A stretch of DNA of 64,000 nucleotides from Flavobacterium frigoritolerans (lineage in GTDB: Bacteria; Bacteroidota; Bacteroidia; Flavobacteriales; Flavobacteriaceae): assembly GCF_025847275.1 (NCBI RefSeq), contig NZ_JAOZEV010000001.1, positions 310,001-374,000 of the forward strand, read 5' to 3'. Position 1 is the first letter of the stretch, and every line of letters starts with the position of its first letter. Shown piece after piece: positions 27,003 to 37,727 of the stretch. Both the position numbers and the translations under genes were made by a program. Under the pieces are notes generated by a model. It was not told the origin of the DNA. It made no database searches and was given only the letters and a program-made list of their open reading frames with translations.

Positions 27003-28046
27003 ATGAAAAAAATTACATTAAGCGCAATAATTATAATGACTTCTATAGTTTCAGTACAAGCACAATTATACACTCCGAATGCAACAATGCAAGCAACTTC
27101 TAGTGGTGGTGGTGATAACATAGGCATCGGAACTAGCACTCCTATCGAGAAACTTAACATTAATGGAGGTACAGGAGATGGAGCTTTATTTGATGCGAGA
27201 ATGGCATTAACAAAAGTTTCAAGTACAGGAAATATTTTGACCGCAAAATTAGTTTTAAACGATGCAGATACTAGTTTTGGTAATCTAAATTTTAAAGTAA
27301 AAACAACTGCTAGCAAATGGGAACTCGAAGATTTCTATACTAATGCTTTAACTATACAAGGGGTTAATGCCTATGTAGGCATTGGAACCAACAATCCAAT
27401 TGAAAAATTTAACATTAATGGAGGTACTGGAAATGGCGTTGCATTTGATGCAAGAATGGCATTAACAAAAGTTTCAAGTACAGGAAATATTCAAAGTGCA
27501 AAAATTGTTTTAAGTGATGTAGATACCGATTTTGGAAATCTAATCTTTAAAGTAAAAACAACTCCTAGTAAATGGGATCTTAAAGAATTCTACACTGATG
27601 CATTAACGATAAAAGGATCAAACGCCAATATAGGTATCGGAACAACAAACCCTGATGAAAAACTAACTGTAAATGGTAAAATCCATGCTAAGGAAGTTAG
27701 AATTGATTTAGGTATCCCCGCACCCGATTATGTCTTCGCCAATAATTACAAACTAAAATCATTACAAGAAGTAGAAGAATTCATCAAACAAAATAGTCAT
27801 TTACCAGAAATTCCATCGGCTAAGGAAATAGAAAAAAATGGTCTTATGCTTGCTGAGATGAATATGAGTTTATTAAAGAAAATTGAGGAATTGACGCTTT
27901 ATACTATTGAACAGAATAAAAAGATACTAATACTTGAAAAGCAAGATAAAAGATCAACTCAAGAAATTGAAACTTTAAAAAAAGAAAACGAAGCTTTTAA
28001 ATCTTTATCCGAAAGATTAACTAAACTTGAAAATCAATTAAAATAA
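27003..28046 (+). CDS. Secreted tail-fibre-like paralogue 1
   Basis: This 347-aa protein has a signal peptide (MKKITLSAIIIMTSIVSVQA). Two internal repeats follow, each starting with GIGT.. and containing KFNINGGTG / KLNINGGTG and FDARMALTKVSSTGN. A C-terminal module (KLTVNGKIHAKEVRIDLG ... DYVFANNYKLKSLQEVEEF) leads into a helical end (MNMSLLKKIEELTLYTIEQN). This GIGT...LTVNG...I.AKEV design is common in Bacteroidota proteins annotated as tail-fibre-domain proteins; the end resembles phage tail-spike chaperone-like regions. It is probably an extracellular or surface structural protein that trimerises through its C-terminal helix. Confidence 0.8.
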   Translation: MKKITLSAIIIMTSIVSVQAQLYTPNATMQATSSGGGDNIGIGTSTPIEKLNINGGTGDGALFDARMALTKVSSTGNILTAKLVLNDADTSFGNLNFKVKTTASKWELEDFYTNALTIQGVNAYVGIGTNNPIEKFNINGGTGNGVAFDARMALTKVSSTGNIQSAKIVLSDVDTDFGNLIFKVKTTPSKWDLKEFYTDALTIKGSNANIGIGTTNPDEKLTVNGKIHAKEVRIDLGIPAPDYVFANNYKLKSLQEVEEFIKQNSHLPEIPSAKEIEKNGLMLAEMNMSLLKKIEELTLYTIEQNKKILILEKQDKRSTQEIETLKKENEAFKSLSERLTKLENQLK

Positions 28047-28060
28047 TACATTTATCTAAC

Positions 28061-29419
28061 ATGAAAAAAATTACATTAAGCGCAATAATTATAATGACTT
28101 CTATAGTTTCAGTACAAGCACAAACTTTAAATCCAACTAGTGTTATCCATACTCCTAATGCTGCAAATAGCTTCAAAGGGGGATATACTTTTTCTTATAC
28201 TGAAGCTGGAACACCATGGAATGGAGCTCTTATAAGTTTTGGAGGGGCAGGAAATACTTATGATTGCCAAATTAGTTCAGATTATGGACCAAATGGTGGA
28301 AATCATATTTCCTTTAGAACACATAACGGAGATCCTAGCTCTAACAATTGGAATCCTTGGAGTGAAATATGGCATTCGGCCAATCTTAATAATATAAATT
28401 CTGATTTTTCTGCAAAAAAACTAACATTAAAAGAGTCAATTAACTTAAATGGTGGACTAACAAACTCATCCCCTAGACCTCCTGTGACAAATAAAACATT
28501 ATTAAACGGTGAAATTAGGGGCTATGGTTCTTCTGATCCACTTACTGATGATGGTTTTTTAAGATTATCAGCTGGTGGAGGTACAAATAATATAAGATCA
28601 TACATAGACTTATCTGGCTATTCTACTCAAGCAGATATGTATGGAAACATTGTAATGGGTACATGGGGAACGGAGCGAATGAGAATTAATTCAGATGGTA
28701 ACCTTGGAATCGGAACAGCAGATCCTTCATTTTACCAACATGGTGGGAATAACAAAGTAGTAGAAATATCCAACCCTAATACTACTTCCAATTCCCAATC
28801 TCATATTATATTATCATCAGGGTCAACACTCTCAAATTCATCTATAGGAAGTCTTACATGGGTTATGCCAAATACAACTTCTCCTAATAAAGGTTTAGCA
28901 TATCTCGGAGTTATTAGTGGAATCAACTCTACGTCAGAAAATCCTTCTTCGTCTATGATATTTACCACTAGAAATGCCACACAAAATAATTGGAATCCTG
29001 GTATGATACTTAATGAGTTCGGTAATCTCGGTATCGGAACGCAAAATCCAGATTCAAAACTTACTGTAGCAGGAAACATCCATGCACAAGAAGTAAAAGT
29101 TACCGTTAATGCTGGTGCCGATTTTGTTTTTGAAAATGATTACGACTTACCTTCACTAACTTCTGTTGAAACTTTTATTAAAGGAAACAAGCATTTACCA
29201 GAAATAGCTTCTGCCAAAGAAATGCAGGAAAACGGTATTAATCTATCTAAAATGAACATAAAGTTATTGCAGAAGATTGAAGAATTGACGCTTTACACTA
29301 TTGAGCAGAATAAAAGAATTTTAGTTATTGAAAAACAAAATGAAACTTTAAAAAAAGAAAACGAAGCTTTTAAATCTCTATCCGAAAGACTTTCTATAAT
29401 CGAAAAACAACTTAAGTAA
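28061..29419 (+). CDS. Secreted tail-fibre-like paralogue 2
   Basis: This 452-aa protein starts with the same signal peptide as paralogue 1; the first ~63 nucleotides are identical. The N-terminal half (NPTSVIHTPNAANSFKGGYT ... NHISFRTHNGDPSSNNWNPW) is shared with paralogue 3. Two GIGT repeats follow, then the conserved C-terminal module (KLTVAGNIHAQEVKVTVNAG ... DYDLPSLTSVETFIKGNKHL) and a long amphipathic helix. It lies 14 bp after paralogue 1. The pattern SF..GAGNTYDCQISSDYG suggests a beta-sandwich. The function is probably surface-structural or adhesive. Confidence 0.8.
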   Translation: MKKITLSAIIIMTSIVSVQAQTLNPTSVIHTPNAANSFKGGYTFSYTEAGTPWNGALISFGGAGNTYDCQISSDYGPNGGNHISFRTHNGDPSSNNWNPWSEIWHSANLNNINSDFSAKKLTLKESINLNGGLTNSSPRPPVTNKTLLNGEIRGYGSSDPLTDDGFLRLSAGGGTNNIRSYIDLSGYSTQADMYGNIVMGTWGTERMRINSDGNLGIGTADPSFYQHGGNNKVVEISNPNTTSNSQSHIILSSGSTLSNSSIGSLTWVMPNTTSPNKGLAYLGVISGINSTSENPSSSMIFTTRNATQNNWNPGMILNEFGNLGIGTQNPDSKLTVAGNIHAQEVKVTVNAGADFVFENDYDLPSLTSVETFIKGNKHLPEIASAKEMQENGINLSKMNIKLLQKIEELTLYTIEQNKRILVIEKQNETLKKENEAFKSLSERLSIIEKQLK

Positions 29420-29433
29420 TACATTTATCTAAC

Positions 29434-30597
29434 ATGAAAAAAATTACACTAAGCGCTATAATTATAATTTCTTCTATAATTTCAGTACAAGCACAAACCT
29501 TAAATCCAACTAATTCGATTTCTGTTGCCAATTCAGCTGATAGCTTTATTGGAGGTTATACTTTTTCATATTCCACAGCAGGAACTCCTTGGAATGGCGC
29601 ACTCATAAGTTATGGAGGATTCACAAATAAATATGATTGCCAAATTAGTACCGATTATGGGCCAAACGGAGGGAATCATATTTCTTTTAGAACGCATAAT
29701 GGAGACCCTAGCTCAAACACTACTTGGAACCCTTGGAACGAAATCTGGCATTCGGCAAATCTTAATAATATAAATTCAGATTTTATAGCCAAAACAATAA
29801 CTAGTTCAAAAATTAATATTAATGGAGACATCACAATTGGAAGTGGAAGCGTGAATGCAAATACAACAAAATTATTTGTTCGGAATCCAGCTGGCAAAAC
29901 TTGGGCAATTAGCTCAGGTACTAACATGGTCACAGAATCCAGTTTTTCCATCTATAACTGGTCAGATAATCAAACCCAACCATTTTTTAATATTGATCCT
30001 AATGGTAACATTGGCATTGGAACAACAAACACTATTGCAAAGCTAACAATTAGACCAACCTCGGAAAGCAGCAATGGTGCATTTAAATTATTAGGATTTA
30101 CATATCCTTCTGACCAAAGTTATTGGAGCGAAAATCAAATCGCAATGATGTATAATGGTGAATTCAAAACCTTACTATCCTCTATAGGTAACTCATACCT
30201 TAATGGAGGAAACGTAGGAATTGGCACAACAAACCCTGACGAAAAACTTACTGTAAACGGGAAAATTCATGCTAAGGAAGTTAGAATTGATTTAGGTATC
30301 CCCGCACCCGATTATGTCTTCGCCAATAATTACAAACTAAAATCATTACAAGAAGTAGAAGAATTCATCAAACAAAACAGCCATTTACCAGAAATTCCAT
30401 CAGCAAAAGAAATTGAAAAAAATGGTCTTATGCTTGCTGAGATGAATATGAGTTTGTTGAAGAAAATTGAGGAATTGACACTTTACTCTATTGCTCAAGA
30501 AAAGAAAATAAATACACAAGCGCAAGAGCTTGAAGCTTTAAAAGATTTAGCTCTGCGAGTTGCAAAAATTGAAAGTGAATTAATTCATAGAAATTAA
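29434..30597 (+). CDS. Secreted tail-fibre-like paralogue 3
   Basis: This 387-aa protein is a mosaic. Its N-terminal region closely resembles paralogue 2 (SNPTNSISVANSADSFIGGY style, FRTHNGDPSSNTTWNPWNEI). Its C-terminal module (from KLTVNGKIHAKEVRIDLG) is almost identical at the DNA level to that of paralogue 1. The middle contains the GIGT repeat units. It has a signal peptide like the others. It is the last of the three tandem copies and is followed by a 165-bp gap before the T9SS-sorted gene. Confidence 0.8.
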   Translation: MKKITLSAIIIISSIISVQAQTLNPTNSISVANSADSFIGGYTFSYSTAGTPWNGALISYGGFTNKYDCQISTDYGPNGGNHISFRTHNGDPSSNTTWNPWNEIWHSANLNNINSDFIAKTITSSKININGDITIGSGSVNANTTKLFVRNPAGKTWAISSGTNMVTESSFSIYNWSDNQTQPFFNIDPNGNIGIGTTNTIAKLTIRPTSESSNGAFKLLGFTYPSDQSYWSENQIAMMYNGEFKTLLSSIGNSYLNGGNVGIGTTNPDEKLTVNGKIHAKEVRIDLGIPAPDYVFANNYKLKSLQEVEEFIKQNSHLPEIPSAKEIEKNGLMLAEMNMSLLKKIEELTLYSIAQEKKINTQAQELEALKDLALRVAKIESELIHRN

Positions 30598-30762
30598 AAC
30601 AATACCATTTTTAAGTGCTGTTTTTATGTAAAATATTAGATTTTCTAACCCATTAAAAAATAAAAAAAATCTTGCAAATTATACTTTAATAATCAATATT
30701 TGCAATTCCTTTTTTTTTTAAAACTATTCTTATAATAATCCCTTTTAAATAAATACCAAATT

Positions 30763-31215
30763 ATGAAAAGACTACTACTTTTTATATCCTTAATAACATG
30801 CTTTGTTTCTAATGCCCAAACAAAAATCACGTTCAACTATGATGCTGCTGGCAACCAAACATTGAGAGAACTATGCCTTTCAGGTTGTACAGCTAAAATG
30901 GCTAAAGAAATCCCCAAAGAGATTGAGGCAATTACAGATGAGGACTTACAAAAGTTCTCTCCTGAAGATGTTATATCCTACTATCCGAACCCTGTAAGAG
31001 AAGAATTGTATCTTAAATGGGAATTAAAAGATGGTAACAGTGTTTCATCTATAGTGGTGTACGGTTTAAACGGACAAACACTAAATACCTACCATAAAAC
31101 CGAAAAAATAAATACTCAAAATATTTCTTTTCAGAGTTACCCAACTGGTATTTATATAGTCGCTTTAATTTATACAAGCGGAGATCAAAAAACAATAAAA
31201 ATTATCAAGCAATAA
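30763..31215 (+). CDS. Small T9SS-sorted protein with a YD-type repeat
   Basis: This 150-aa protein has a signal peptide (MKRLLLFISLITCFVSNAQ). A single RHS-like YD repeat (FNYDAAGNQTLR) comes right after it, then a C-terminal type IX secretion sorting domain of type A (YYPNPVREELYLKWELKDG ... GIYIVALIYTSGDQKTIKII). It should cross the outer membrane by T9SS and be attached to the surface. It ends 3 bp before the RHS gene and shares the YD repeat style with it. It may be a short partner, or a detached C-terminus, of an ancestral RHS protein. Confidence 0.85.
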   Translation: MKRLLLFISLITCFVSNAQTKITFNYDAAGNQTLRELCLSGCTAKMAKEIPKEIEAITDEDLQKFSPEDVISYYPNPVREELYLKWELKDGNSVSSIVVYGLNGQTLNTYHKTEKINTQNISFQSYPTGIYIVALIYTSGDQKTIKIIKQ

Positions 31216-31218
31216 GAC

Positions 31219-34200
31219 ATGAAGCAATTTTACTATACATTACTATTTATAAGTTTGTCTTTTTTTGTTTCAGCTCAGGACTCAGGAGGAACACCTGTTC
31301 AAGGGTTAACTCCTATAAAACGGGTTAGCAGCACTGCAGAAACAACAAATAACAATCTACCTGTTAACGAAACCGCTAAGTCTTCAGCAGTAAGTACACT
31401 ATCAGCACCTACTGGGTCTTCAACTGAAGTAGGTATTACCGAAGGTGAATTAGCAGTCTCTCTTAGCGGTTCAGCAAGTTATTCTATTCCTATTGCTGTG
31501 CCACCAGGAATCAATGGTGTAGTTCCTCAAATTAGTTTAGTTTACAACAGTCAGGGAGGAAATGGAATTGCAGGGTATGGCTGGAATATTTCAGGTATAT
31601 CTGCTATAACCAGAATTCCAAGAACAAAATTTCATGATGGAAGTATGGGAGGTGTAAATCTCGATGCCAACGATCGTTTTGCTCTTGATGGCCAACGGCT
31701 GATTTTAAAATCAGGTACTCCCTATGGCGCTCCAAATACAACTTATGAAACTGAGAACTTCTCGAATATAAAAATTACTGCGATTGGAACATCACCAATA
31801 CCTGGGAATTATGGCCCTGCGTCTTTCTTAGTAGAATACCCAGATGGTTCTATTGCAGAATACGGTTCTACTACAGATTCTCAATCAATTACAACATGGT
31901 CGATAACGTATTGGCAAAATCCGCAAGGAGTACGAATTGTATACAATTACACCAATACAAATAACAATATTACAATAGCTAACATAAAATATGGAGCATT
32001 AAGAAATGCAACACCTATTAACGAAATTCAATTTGTTTATGGTACACGCAAAAGACCAGAACAATCTTATGTAGGAGGAAAAGGTATTTTCAATGACCGA
32101 ATATTAGAAAAAATTGAAGTTAAAGGCAATGGAATAGGCTTCAGAAATTACAACTTAACTCATAATCCTACTTCTATAGGATACCAGCGTTTAGAGAAAA
32201 TAACTGAATTCAATGGAGATGGAACCAAAGGTTATAACCCTACTGTATTCTCTTACGAAACTACCGCCGAATCCATATCATATAATGATATTACGACAAA
32301 AATAAGTGTTGGAAACGTTTCCTCCCAAAATGCAGCTACCGTTTCTGGAGATTTTAGTGGGGATGAAAGAATGGAGTTTTTACTCTACCCTACAGTAGGT
32401 CCCGATGCCAAATCAAAATATTGGATATACTCAGATATACATTCAAGTGACGATACAAATATAGGTTACGTTCATGATGTTGGTGCTTTTGAAACTATAT
32501 TCCCTGTTAGCTGGTTAACCTGGAACAATACACTTTGGTCAAAACAAGGCTGGGCAGTAGCTAAAAAAACAAATACTAATTATACTTTTAATATTTATTC
32601 TATAGGTCCAACTGCTTCTGTTTACCACCAGTATGAAAAAACTGCTAATTTCCCTACTGTACCAGTTCGTGAAACTACTAATTGTAAAAATTCTGTATCT
32701 CAAAAGATTTTTCCTAAAAAAATACTTTCAGGCGATTTTAACGGGGATGGGCTCACAGATGTTATTGCCATTGATATGGAACTAACAGAATCTTACTTGA
32801 CTTTTGGATGTGTTTCAAAGACCAATATAATAACTTCCAAAAAAGTCTATTTTATTGATTTAAAAAGAGACAAAACAACTGATTTCTTAACTTATTCAGG
32901 AGAATTAGCTTCAAATATTACTTCCAGCTCTAAAGTAGAAGTAGCGGATATCAATGGAGATGGAAAATCAGACATCATAATTTTTGAAAACAGAAAAGCA
33001 ACCGTTTATACCCTCAATGATGACTATCAATTGACTTTATTATTTGACTATACTGATGCAAAGATCACCCCAAATTCAAATTTCCCTCTTCTGGGAGATT
33101 ATAATGGAGATGGAAAAACTGATTTTATGATTCCTTATGATATAAACAAGGCAACTATGTCATGGATTGTTTACACCTCGACAGGAACTGATTTTGTAAA
33201 ATCTTTTTTTAACAGAGTTTGGTACAACCTTAGTTATGAAGATGTTACATACAACTACATAGCTACTGATTATAATAAGGATGGAAAGTCTGATTTAATT
33301 ATAGCTAAAAGCAATCGAAATACAGTTTCCCAAAATGGTCAGATAGAACTTGAATGTTTTAACAATCAGGATGGTATTTTTTCTTATCCTGTTACAAATA
33401 AATCTACTATTTATCACCCAGATATTAATGTAGGTACAATGCCTATTTACTTACCCTCAGGAAGAGGAGTAGCAACTAGTGGCAAACCGTATAATCCAAC
33501 CTTAGAAATTGCATTTCTGAGTAATAATAAAATTTTTTATTTTAATTCTCAAAAGGATAATACTAAAGATCAATTACTACGAACTATAACCACAGGCAAC
33601 GGTGTTAAAGAATCGATTACCTACCAGCCATTATCTCCTAATTCTTATAATGAGAATCATTATGAGCCAATATATACTAGTGGATATGGTCAAAATTATC
33701 CCAAAACTGATATCGAATCAGCAGCAACAGTACAAGTAGTAACCAAACTTGAAAGACAAAGTGCTTCAGTTTATAAAAAACAATTATTTGCCTATGCAGG
33801 AGCAACTTCCAATCTTGAAGGATTAGGTTTTATGGGCTATAGTGCCTCGATGCGTACCAATTGGTTCGAAAACGATGATCAAATTATTAGCACCATATCC
33901 AAGTTTGACCCTAATATGCGTGGTGCCAATACAGAGAATTATACCTACCTTGGGTTAGTTAGTCCTGCAATTGCAATGTCTAATACTGCTCCTAGCACTC
34001 CTAGGGCAAGCCAAATTATAGTAGACAACACCAGAACAGCGACCGAAACTCTTTTAGCAACTAATAGTATTGTTTTTAGACCAGGTGCAATTATTGCTCC
34101 CACAGCAGGCAATACTTTTATTGCCAGAATCACTCCTGATTATGATCCTAATGGATATACAGAAACCAACACTAGCCCACCCTATAATTTGATAAGTAAA

Positions 34201-37200
34201 TCGCTATCATTTTATGAAACGAGTCTGTCTCCATCAAAAGTATTTAAACTCCAAAATATACAGTCCAAAAACTACGATATTCTAAGTAACATTGGTAGTG
34301 AGACCAATACTATATATGATGAATTCAGCAACCCTACCGAATCCATCACTAAAGTTAAATCAGGAGGAGTTAACCAACAAACTACTACGACTGTATTAGC
34401 TTATGAATCGGCACTACAATCCCCTTATATAGTAGGCAGACCTAAAAACAAAACACAAACTATAACAGCAGCTGGTGATAGCATGGATTCTAAAGAAACG
34501 TATCAATACGGCTCGGGGTCTGAAAGTAATTTACTAAAAACAATACAAAAGTGGGGCAACAACACCAGCGCCATCACTGAAACTAATAGCTATGACCTTT
34601 TTGGAAATATCACAGCAAAAACGATATCAGCACCAGGAGTTACCGATAGAAAAACGAGTTTTCTATACGATCCAACAGGTCGTTTCTTAAAAGAAAGTAC
34701 CGATATTGAAGGATTCAAAACTGAGCTTGTCTACAATCCTAATGGTACACTTAAATCTGAAAGTAAACAGACCGAACTTGGTACCTGGAGCAATGCACTT
34801 GTAACAGGCTACGAATATGATTCCTGGTTCAAAAAGACTATAGTCACCGATTATTTAGGTAAAACCCAAACATATGCCTATGTACGCCAAAACGAAAAAA
34901 CTAAGATCACGCTCACAGGAAATACAGATGATAGTTACAGCGAAGAACTATTTGATGAGCTAGGCAGAAAAATACGTACTGGTACAAAAGATATTCAAGG
35001 CACGATGTCTTACAAAGATTTCGTATACGATATTTATGATCGTAACTTTAGCATAAGCGAACCTAACACAGGTAATCCTTTATGGAATACCACGACCTAT
35101 GACGTATATGGCCGTCCCGAAAGTGCCACAGACTTTAAAGGTAAAGTAATAACACTAAAATATGATAAACTAACATCCGTAGCAACTGATGGCAGTACTG
35201 GTCAAACCAAAACAACTATCAAGAACGCCATGGGTAACGTCATCTCTATGATAGAAGCCCCAATTGGAGGTACTATAAATTACAGTTATTTTGCTAACGG
35301 AAATCTTAAGGAAACCAATTACAATGGCAACAAAATATCCATAACACAAGATGGTTGGGGACGAAAAATTAGCTTAACAGATCCTTCGGCGGGTACCTAT
35401 ACCTATGCCTATAATGAACTAGGTGAAAACATCAAAGAAACGACTCCAAATGGAGAAACTACCTTTACACTAAATTCCTGGGGCAAACCCGAAACAAAAA
35501 CCGTAGTAGGCAATAACACCAACAGTAGCACTCAGTACATTTATACGGCAGACAGTAAATTATTACTAAAAACGATATATACAGATACTGGAGATGCTGG
35601 TAAAACAAGTACTACTGATTATACCTACGATTCTAAAAAACGATTAGAAACAACTACTGAAACCACAGGTTACGGTGCCATTTTTACAAAAAAAATAGAA
35701 TACGATGCTTGGGGCAGGGTTGATAAAGAGACCAATACAGCAACTCTAAACGGAAAAAGCAGTATCACTAGTACACAAAATGAGTACAAAAATGGCTTTG
35801 CATATAAGATATATGAAATAAAAAACGGGCAAAAAACTAAAACTCTCTGGGAAACAACAGGAGTAAATGCTCGAGGACAACTAACCCAAGCGACACTTGG
35901 CAACGGAATTGCTATAAATAATACGTATGACAGCTATGGTTATGTAACCAATATGAAGCACACTTTAGGTACTACAACTACCATGGAATTAGGTACCAAT
36001 TTTGACACCCAACGAGGCAATCTCCACTGGCGTAAAAACAGCCTTTTTGGTAACGCTACCGAAAATTTCAGGTACGATTCACAAGACCGTCTTACAGCAT
36101 ACCCTAATGCAGAAGGTATAGAAGAAAACCAAACCTATGAAGAAGATGGACGTATTAAATCGAATACAGTAGGTGTGTATAATTATGCCAACGCTGGAAA
36201 AAAATACCAAAATACTTCAATAACATTAACTCCCGAAGCTTTATCGGATTACCAAACTAAGCCCTCACAGTCTGTTAGTTACAATACATTTAAGAGTCCT
36301 GTAGAAATAGTAGAAGAGGGTAAAGACAAGATAAGCTTTGTGTATAATGACAACAATAACCGTAGTGTTATGTTTTACGGTGGTTTAGGACTCAAACAAA
36401 CCCGAACCTATCGCAAACACTATAGTGCCGATGGTACTATGGAGATTAAGGAAAATACCCAAACAGGAGCATTAGAGTTTGTTACTTATGTAGGTGGTGA
36501 TGGATACGCTGCACCAGTAGTTTATAAAAAAACGTATAATAGCGTAGGAGCGACTCAAGAACAAACCTTATATTTACACAGAGATTACCAAGGTAGTATC
36601 TTAGCAATAACTGACGAAACAGGTACACTTTTAGAAAAAAGGCAATTTGACGCTTGGGGTGCTATTATAAAAGTACAAGACGGTACTGGTAATACATTAA
36701 CTGGACTTACAATTCTTGACAGAGGTTACACTGGGCATGAGCATTTACAAAGCGTAGGTCTTATACATATGAACGGACGCCTGTACGATCCTAAGCTTCA
36801 TCGTTTCCTGCAACCAGACAATTATGTACAAGACCCTGGTAATACTCAAAACTATAACCGTTATGGTTATGTATTAAATAACCCATTGAAGTACATTGAT
36901 CCTAGTGGGGAATTGTCATTAAAATCTATTGGAAGATGGATTGGAAAAAATGCGAATGATGTAATTGCGGGTGTAGCCATAGCAGTTGGAGTAGTTTTGG
37001 TTGCTGCGGGGATTGTTACATTTGGAACAACTGGTGTTCTTGGAGGGGCATTAATCGGTCTTGGTGTTAGTCATTTTGCGGCTACTTATGAAGAATATAA
37101 AAAAACCGGAGATTGGAATGCAGCTTCAAAAAATGCAGGAATCTTTTTTGGTATTTCTTTTAGTACTGATTTTGGTTATAATAATTCCAAAGACAGTGCA

Positions 37201-37713
37201 AGTGGCATTATTCAAAACGAACCTGTTGTTAAACCTATAGCCCTGGATGATAATAAATCCCCAATGAGTAATTGGGAATTAAGTGACAAAGCATTTGGAA
37301 AAACTAACGAAATTGGAACATCTTTTGCAATACTTGTAGGAGCATTACAAGCCGCAAAAACTGCAGCTCCTTATATGACAACAATTGGTACAAAAGTAGG
37401 TAATATAGCAACTTTATCACAAGTTGCTAATAATAGTGTAAAATATTATAGAGGTGAAGAAAATGGAGGGATTTCACTTCAATTGTACAGCTATAGAATG
37501 ATCGGAACAGGAGTATCGTGGGGCGTTGGAAGCACTATCTCAGCATGGGGTATTGGTGGGTCATATGCAGGACCATATGGAGTTTTAGCAGCAGTTGGCT
37601 TAGGCGTTATATTCCAAGGAGTTGAAGACGGCTACAATACTATTGCACCTCAAATACAAGAGAGTTTCAATCATACTTTTAATGCCTTAAACAGAGGCAA
37701 TTTCGTAAGATAA
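31219..37713 (+). CDS. Giant SpvB/FG-GAP/RHS protein with C-terminal hydrophobic tip
   Basis: This 2164-aa protein has a signal peptide (1-20), then a SpvB/TcaC-like N-terminal domain (SGSASYSIPIAVPPGINGVV ... YNSQGGNGIAGYGWNI). FG-GAP/VCBS calcium-binding-type repeats follow around 505-690 (DFNGDGLTDV, DINGDGKSDI, DYNGDGKTDF, DYNKDGKSDL). A long YD/RHS repeat region runs to about 1830. The RHS core ends at IDPSGE (1893-1898). The last 266 residues are unlike the repeats: Gly/Ala-rich hydrophobic segments near 1914-1953, 2033-2055 and 2096-2135. This is the layout of polymorphic toxins, where the shell encloses a variable C-terminal effector. The hydrophobic tip suggests membrane insertion, but this is inference. 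Confidence 0.85.
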   Translation: MKQFYYTLLFISLSFFVSAQDSGGTPVQGLTPIKRVSSTAETTNNNLPVNETAKSSAVSTLSAPTGSSTEVGITEGELAVSLSGSASYSIPIAVPPGINGVVPQISLVYNSQGGNGIAGYGWNISGISAITRIPRTKFHDGSMGGVNLDANDRFALDGQRLILKSGTPYGAPNTTYETENFSNIKITAIGTSPIPGNYGPASFLVEYPDGSIAEYGSTTDSQSITTWSITYWQNPQGVRIVYNYTNTNNNITIANIKYGALRNATPINEIQFVYGTRKRPEQSYVGGKGIFNDRILEKIEVKGNGIGFRNYNLTHNPTSIGYQRLEKITEFNGDGTKGYNPTVFSYETTAESISYNDITTKISVGNVSSQNAATVSGDFSGDERMEFLLYPTVGPDAKSKYWIYSDIHSSDDTNIGYVHDVGAFETIFPVSWLTWNNTLWSKQGWAVAKKTNTNYTFNIYSIGPTASVYHQYEKTANFPTVPVRETTNCKNSVSQKIFPKKILSGDFNGDGLTDVIAIDMELTESYLTFGCVSKTNIITSKKVYFIDLKRDKTTDFLTYSGELASNITSSSKVEVADINGDGKSDIIIFENRKATVYTLNDDYQLTLLFDYTDAKITPNSNFPLLGDYNGDGKTDFMIPYDINKATMSWIVYTSTGTDFVKSFFNRVWYNLSYEDVTYNYIATDYNKDGKSDLIIAKSNRNTVSQNGQIELECFNNQDGIFSYPVTNKSTIYHPDINVGTMPIYLPSGRGVATSGKPYNPTLEIAFLSNNKIFYFNSQKDNTKDQLLRTITTGNGVKESITYQPLSPNSYNENHYEPIYTSGYGQNYPKTDIESAATVQVVTKLERQSASVYKKQLFAYAGATSNLEGLGFMGYSASMRTNWFENDDQIISTISKFDPNMRGANTENYTYLGLVSPAIAMSNTAPSTPRASQIIVDNTRTATETLLATNSIVFRPGAIIAPTAGNTFIARITPDYDPNGYTETNTSPPYNLISKSLSFYETSLSPSKVFKLQNIQSKNYDILSNIGSETNTIYDEFSNPTESITKVKSGGVNQQTTTTVLAYESALQSPYIVGRPKNKTQTITAAGDSMDSKETYQYGSGSESNLLKTIQKWGNNTSAITETNSYDLFGNITAKTISAPGVTDRKTSFLYDPTGRFLKESTDIEGFKTELVYNPNGTLKSESKQTELGTWSNALVTGYEYDSWFKKTIVTDYLGKTQTYAYVRQNEKTKITLTGNTDDSYSEELFDELGRKIRTGTKDIQGTMSYKDFVYDIYDRNFSISEPNTGNPLWNTTTYDVYGRPESATDFKGKVITLKYDKLTSVATDGSTGQTKTTIKNAMGNVISMIEAPIGGTINYSYFANGNLKETNYNGNKISITQDGWGRKISLTDPSAGTYTYAYNELGENIKETTPNGETTFTLNSWGKPETKTVVGNNTNSSTQYIYTADSKLLLKTIYTDTGDAGKTSTTDYTYDSKKRLETTTETTGYGAIFTKKIEYDAWGRVDKETNTATLNGKSSITSTQNEYKNGFAYKIYEIKNGQKTKTLWETTGVNARGQLTQATLGNGIAINNTYDSYGYVTNMKHTLGTTTTMELGTNFDTQRGNLHWRKNSLFGNATENFRYDSQDRLTAYPNAEGIEENQTYEEDGRIKSNTVGVYNYANAGKKYQNTSITLTPEALSDYQTKPSQSVSYNTFKSPVEIVEEGKDKISFVYNDNNNRSVMFYGGLGLKQTRTYRKHYSADGTMEIKENTQTGALEFVTYVGGDGYAAPVVYKKTYNSVGATQEQTLYLHRDYQGSILAITDETGTLLEKRQFDAWGAIIKVQDGTGNTLTGLTILDRGYTGHEHLQSVGLIHMNGRLYDPKLHRFLQPDNYVQDPGNTQNYNRYGYVLNNPLKYIDPSGELSLKSIGRWIGKNANDVIAGVAIAVGVVLVAAGIVTFGTTGVLGGALIGLGVSHFAATYEEYKKTGDWNAASKNAGIFFGISFSTDFGYNNSKDSASGIIQNEPVVKPIALDDNKSPMSNWELSDKAFGKTNEIGTSFAILVGALQAAKTAAPYMTTIGTKVGNIATLSQVANNSVKYYRGEENGGISLQLYSYRMIGTGVSWGVGSTISAWGIGGSYAGPYGVLAAVGLGVIFQGVEDGYNTIAPQIQESFNHTFNALNRGNFVR

Positions 37714-37727
37714 ATAACAACATTAGT

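Noticed and set aside
31219..37713. RHS protein as a type VI secretion effector
   Set aside because: It has a cleavable signal peptide and a SpvB/FG-GAP front, no PAAR domain, and a T9SS-type neighbour. No T6SS genes are in the window.
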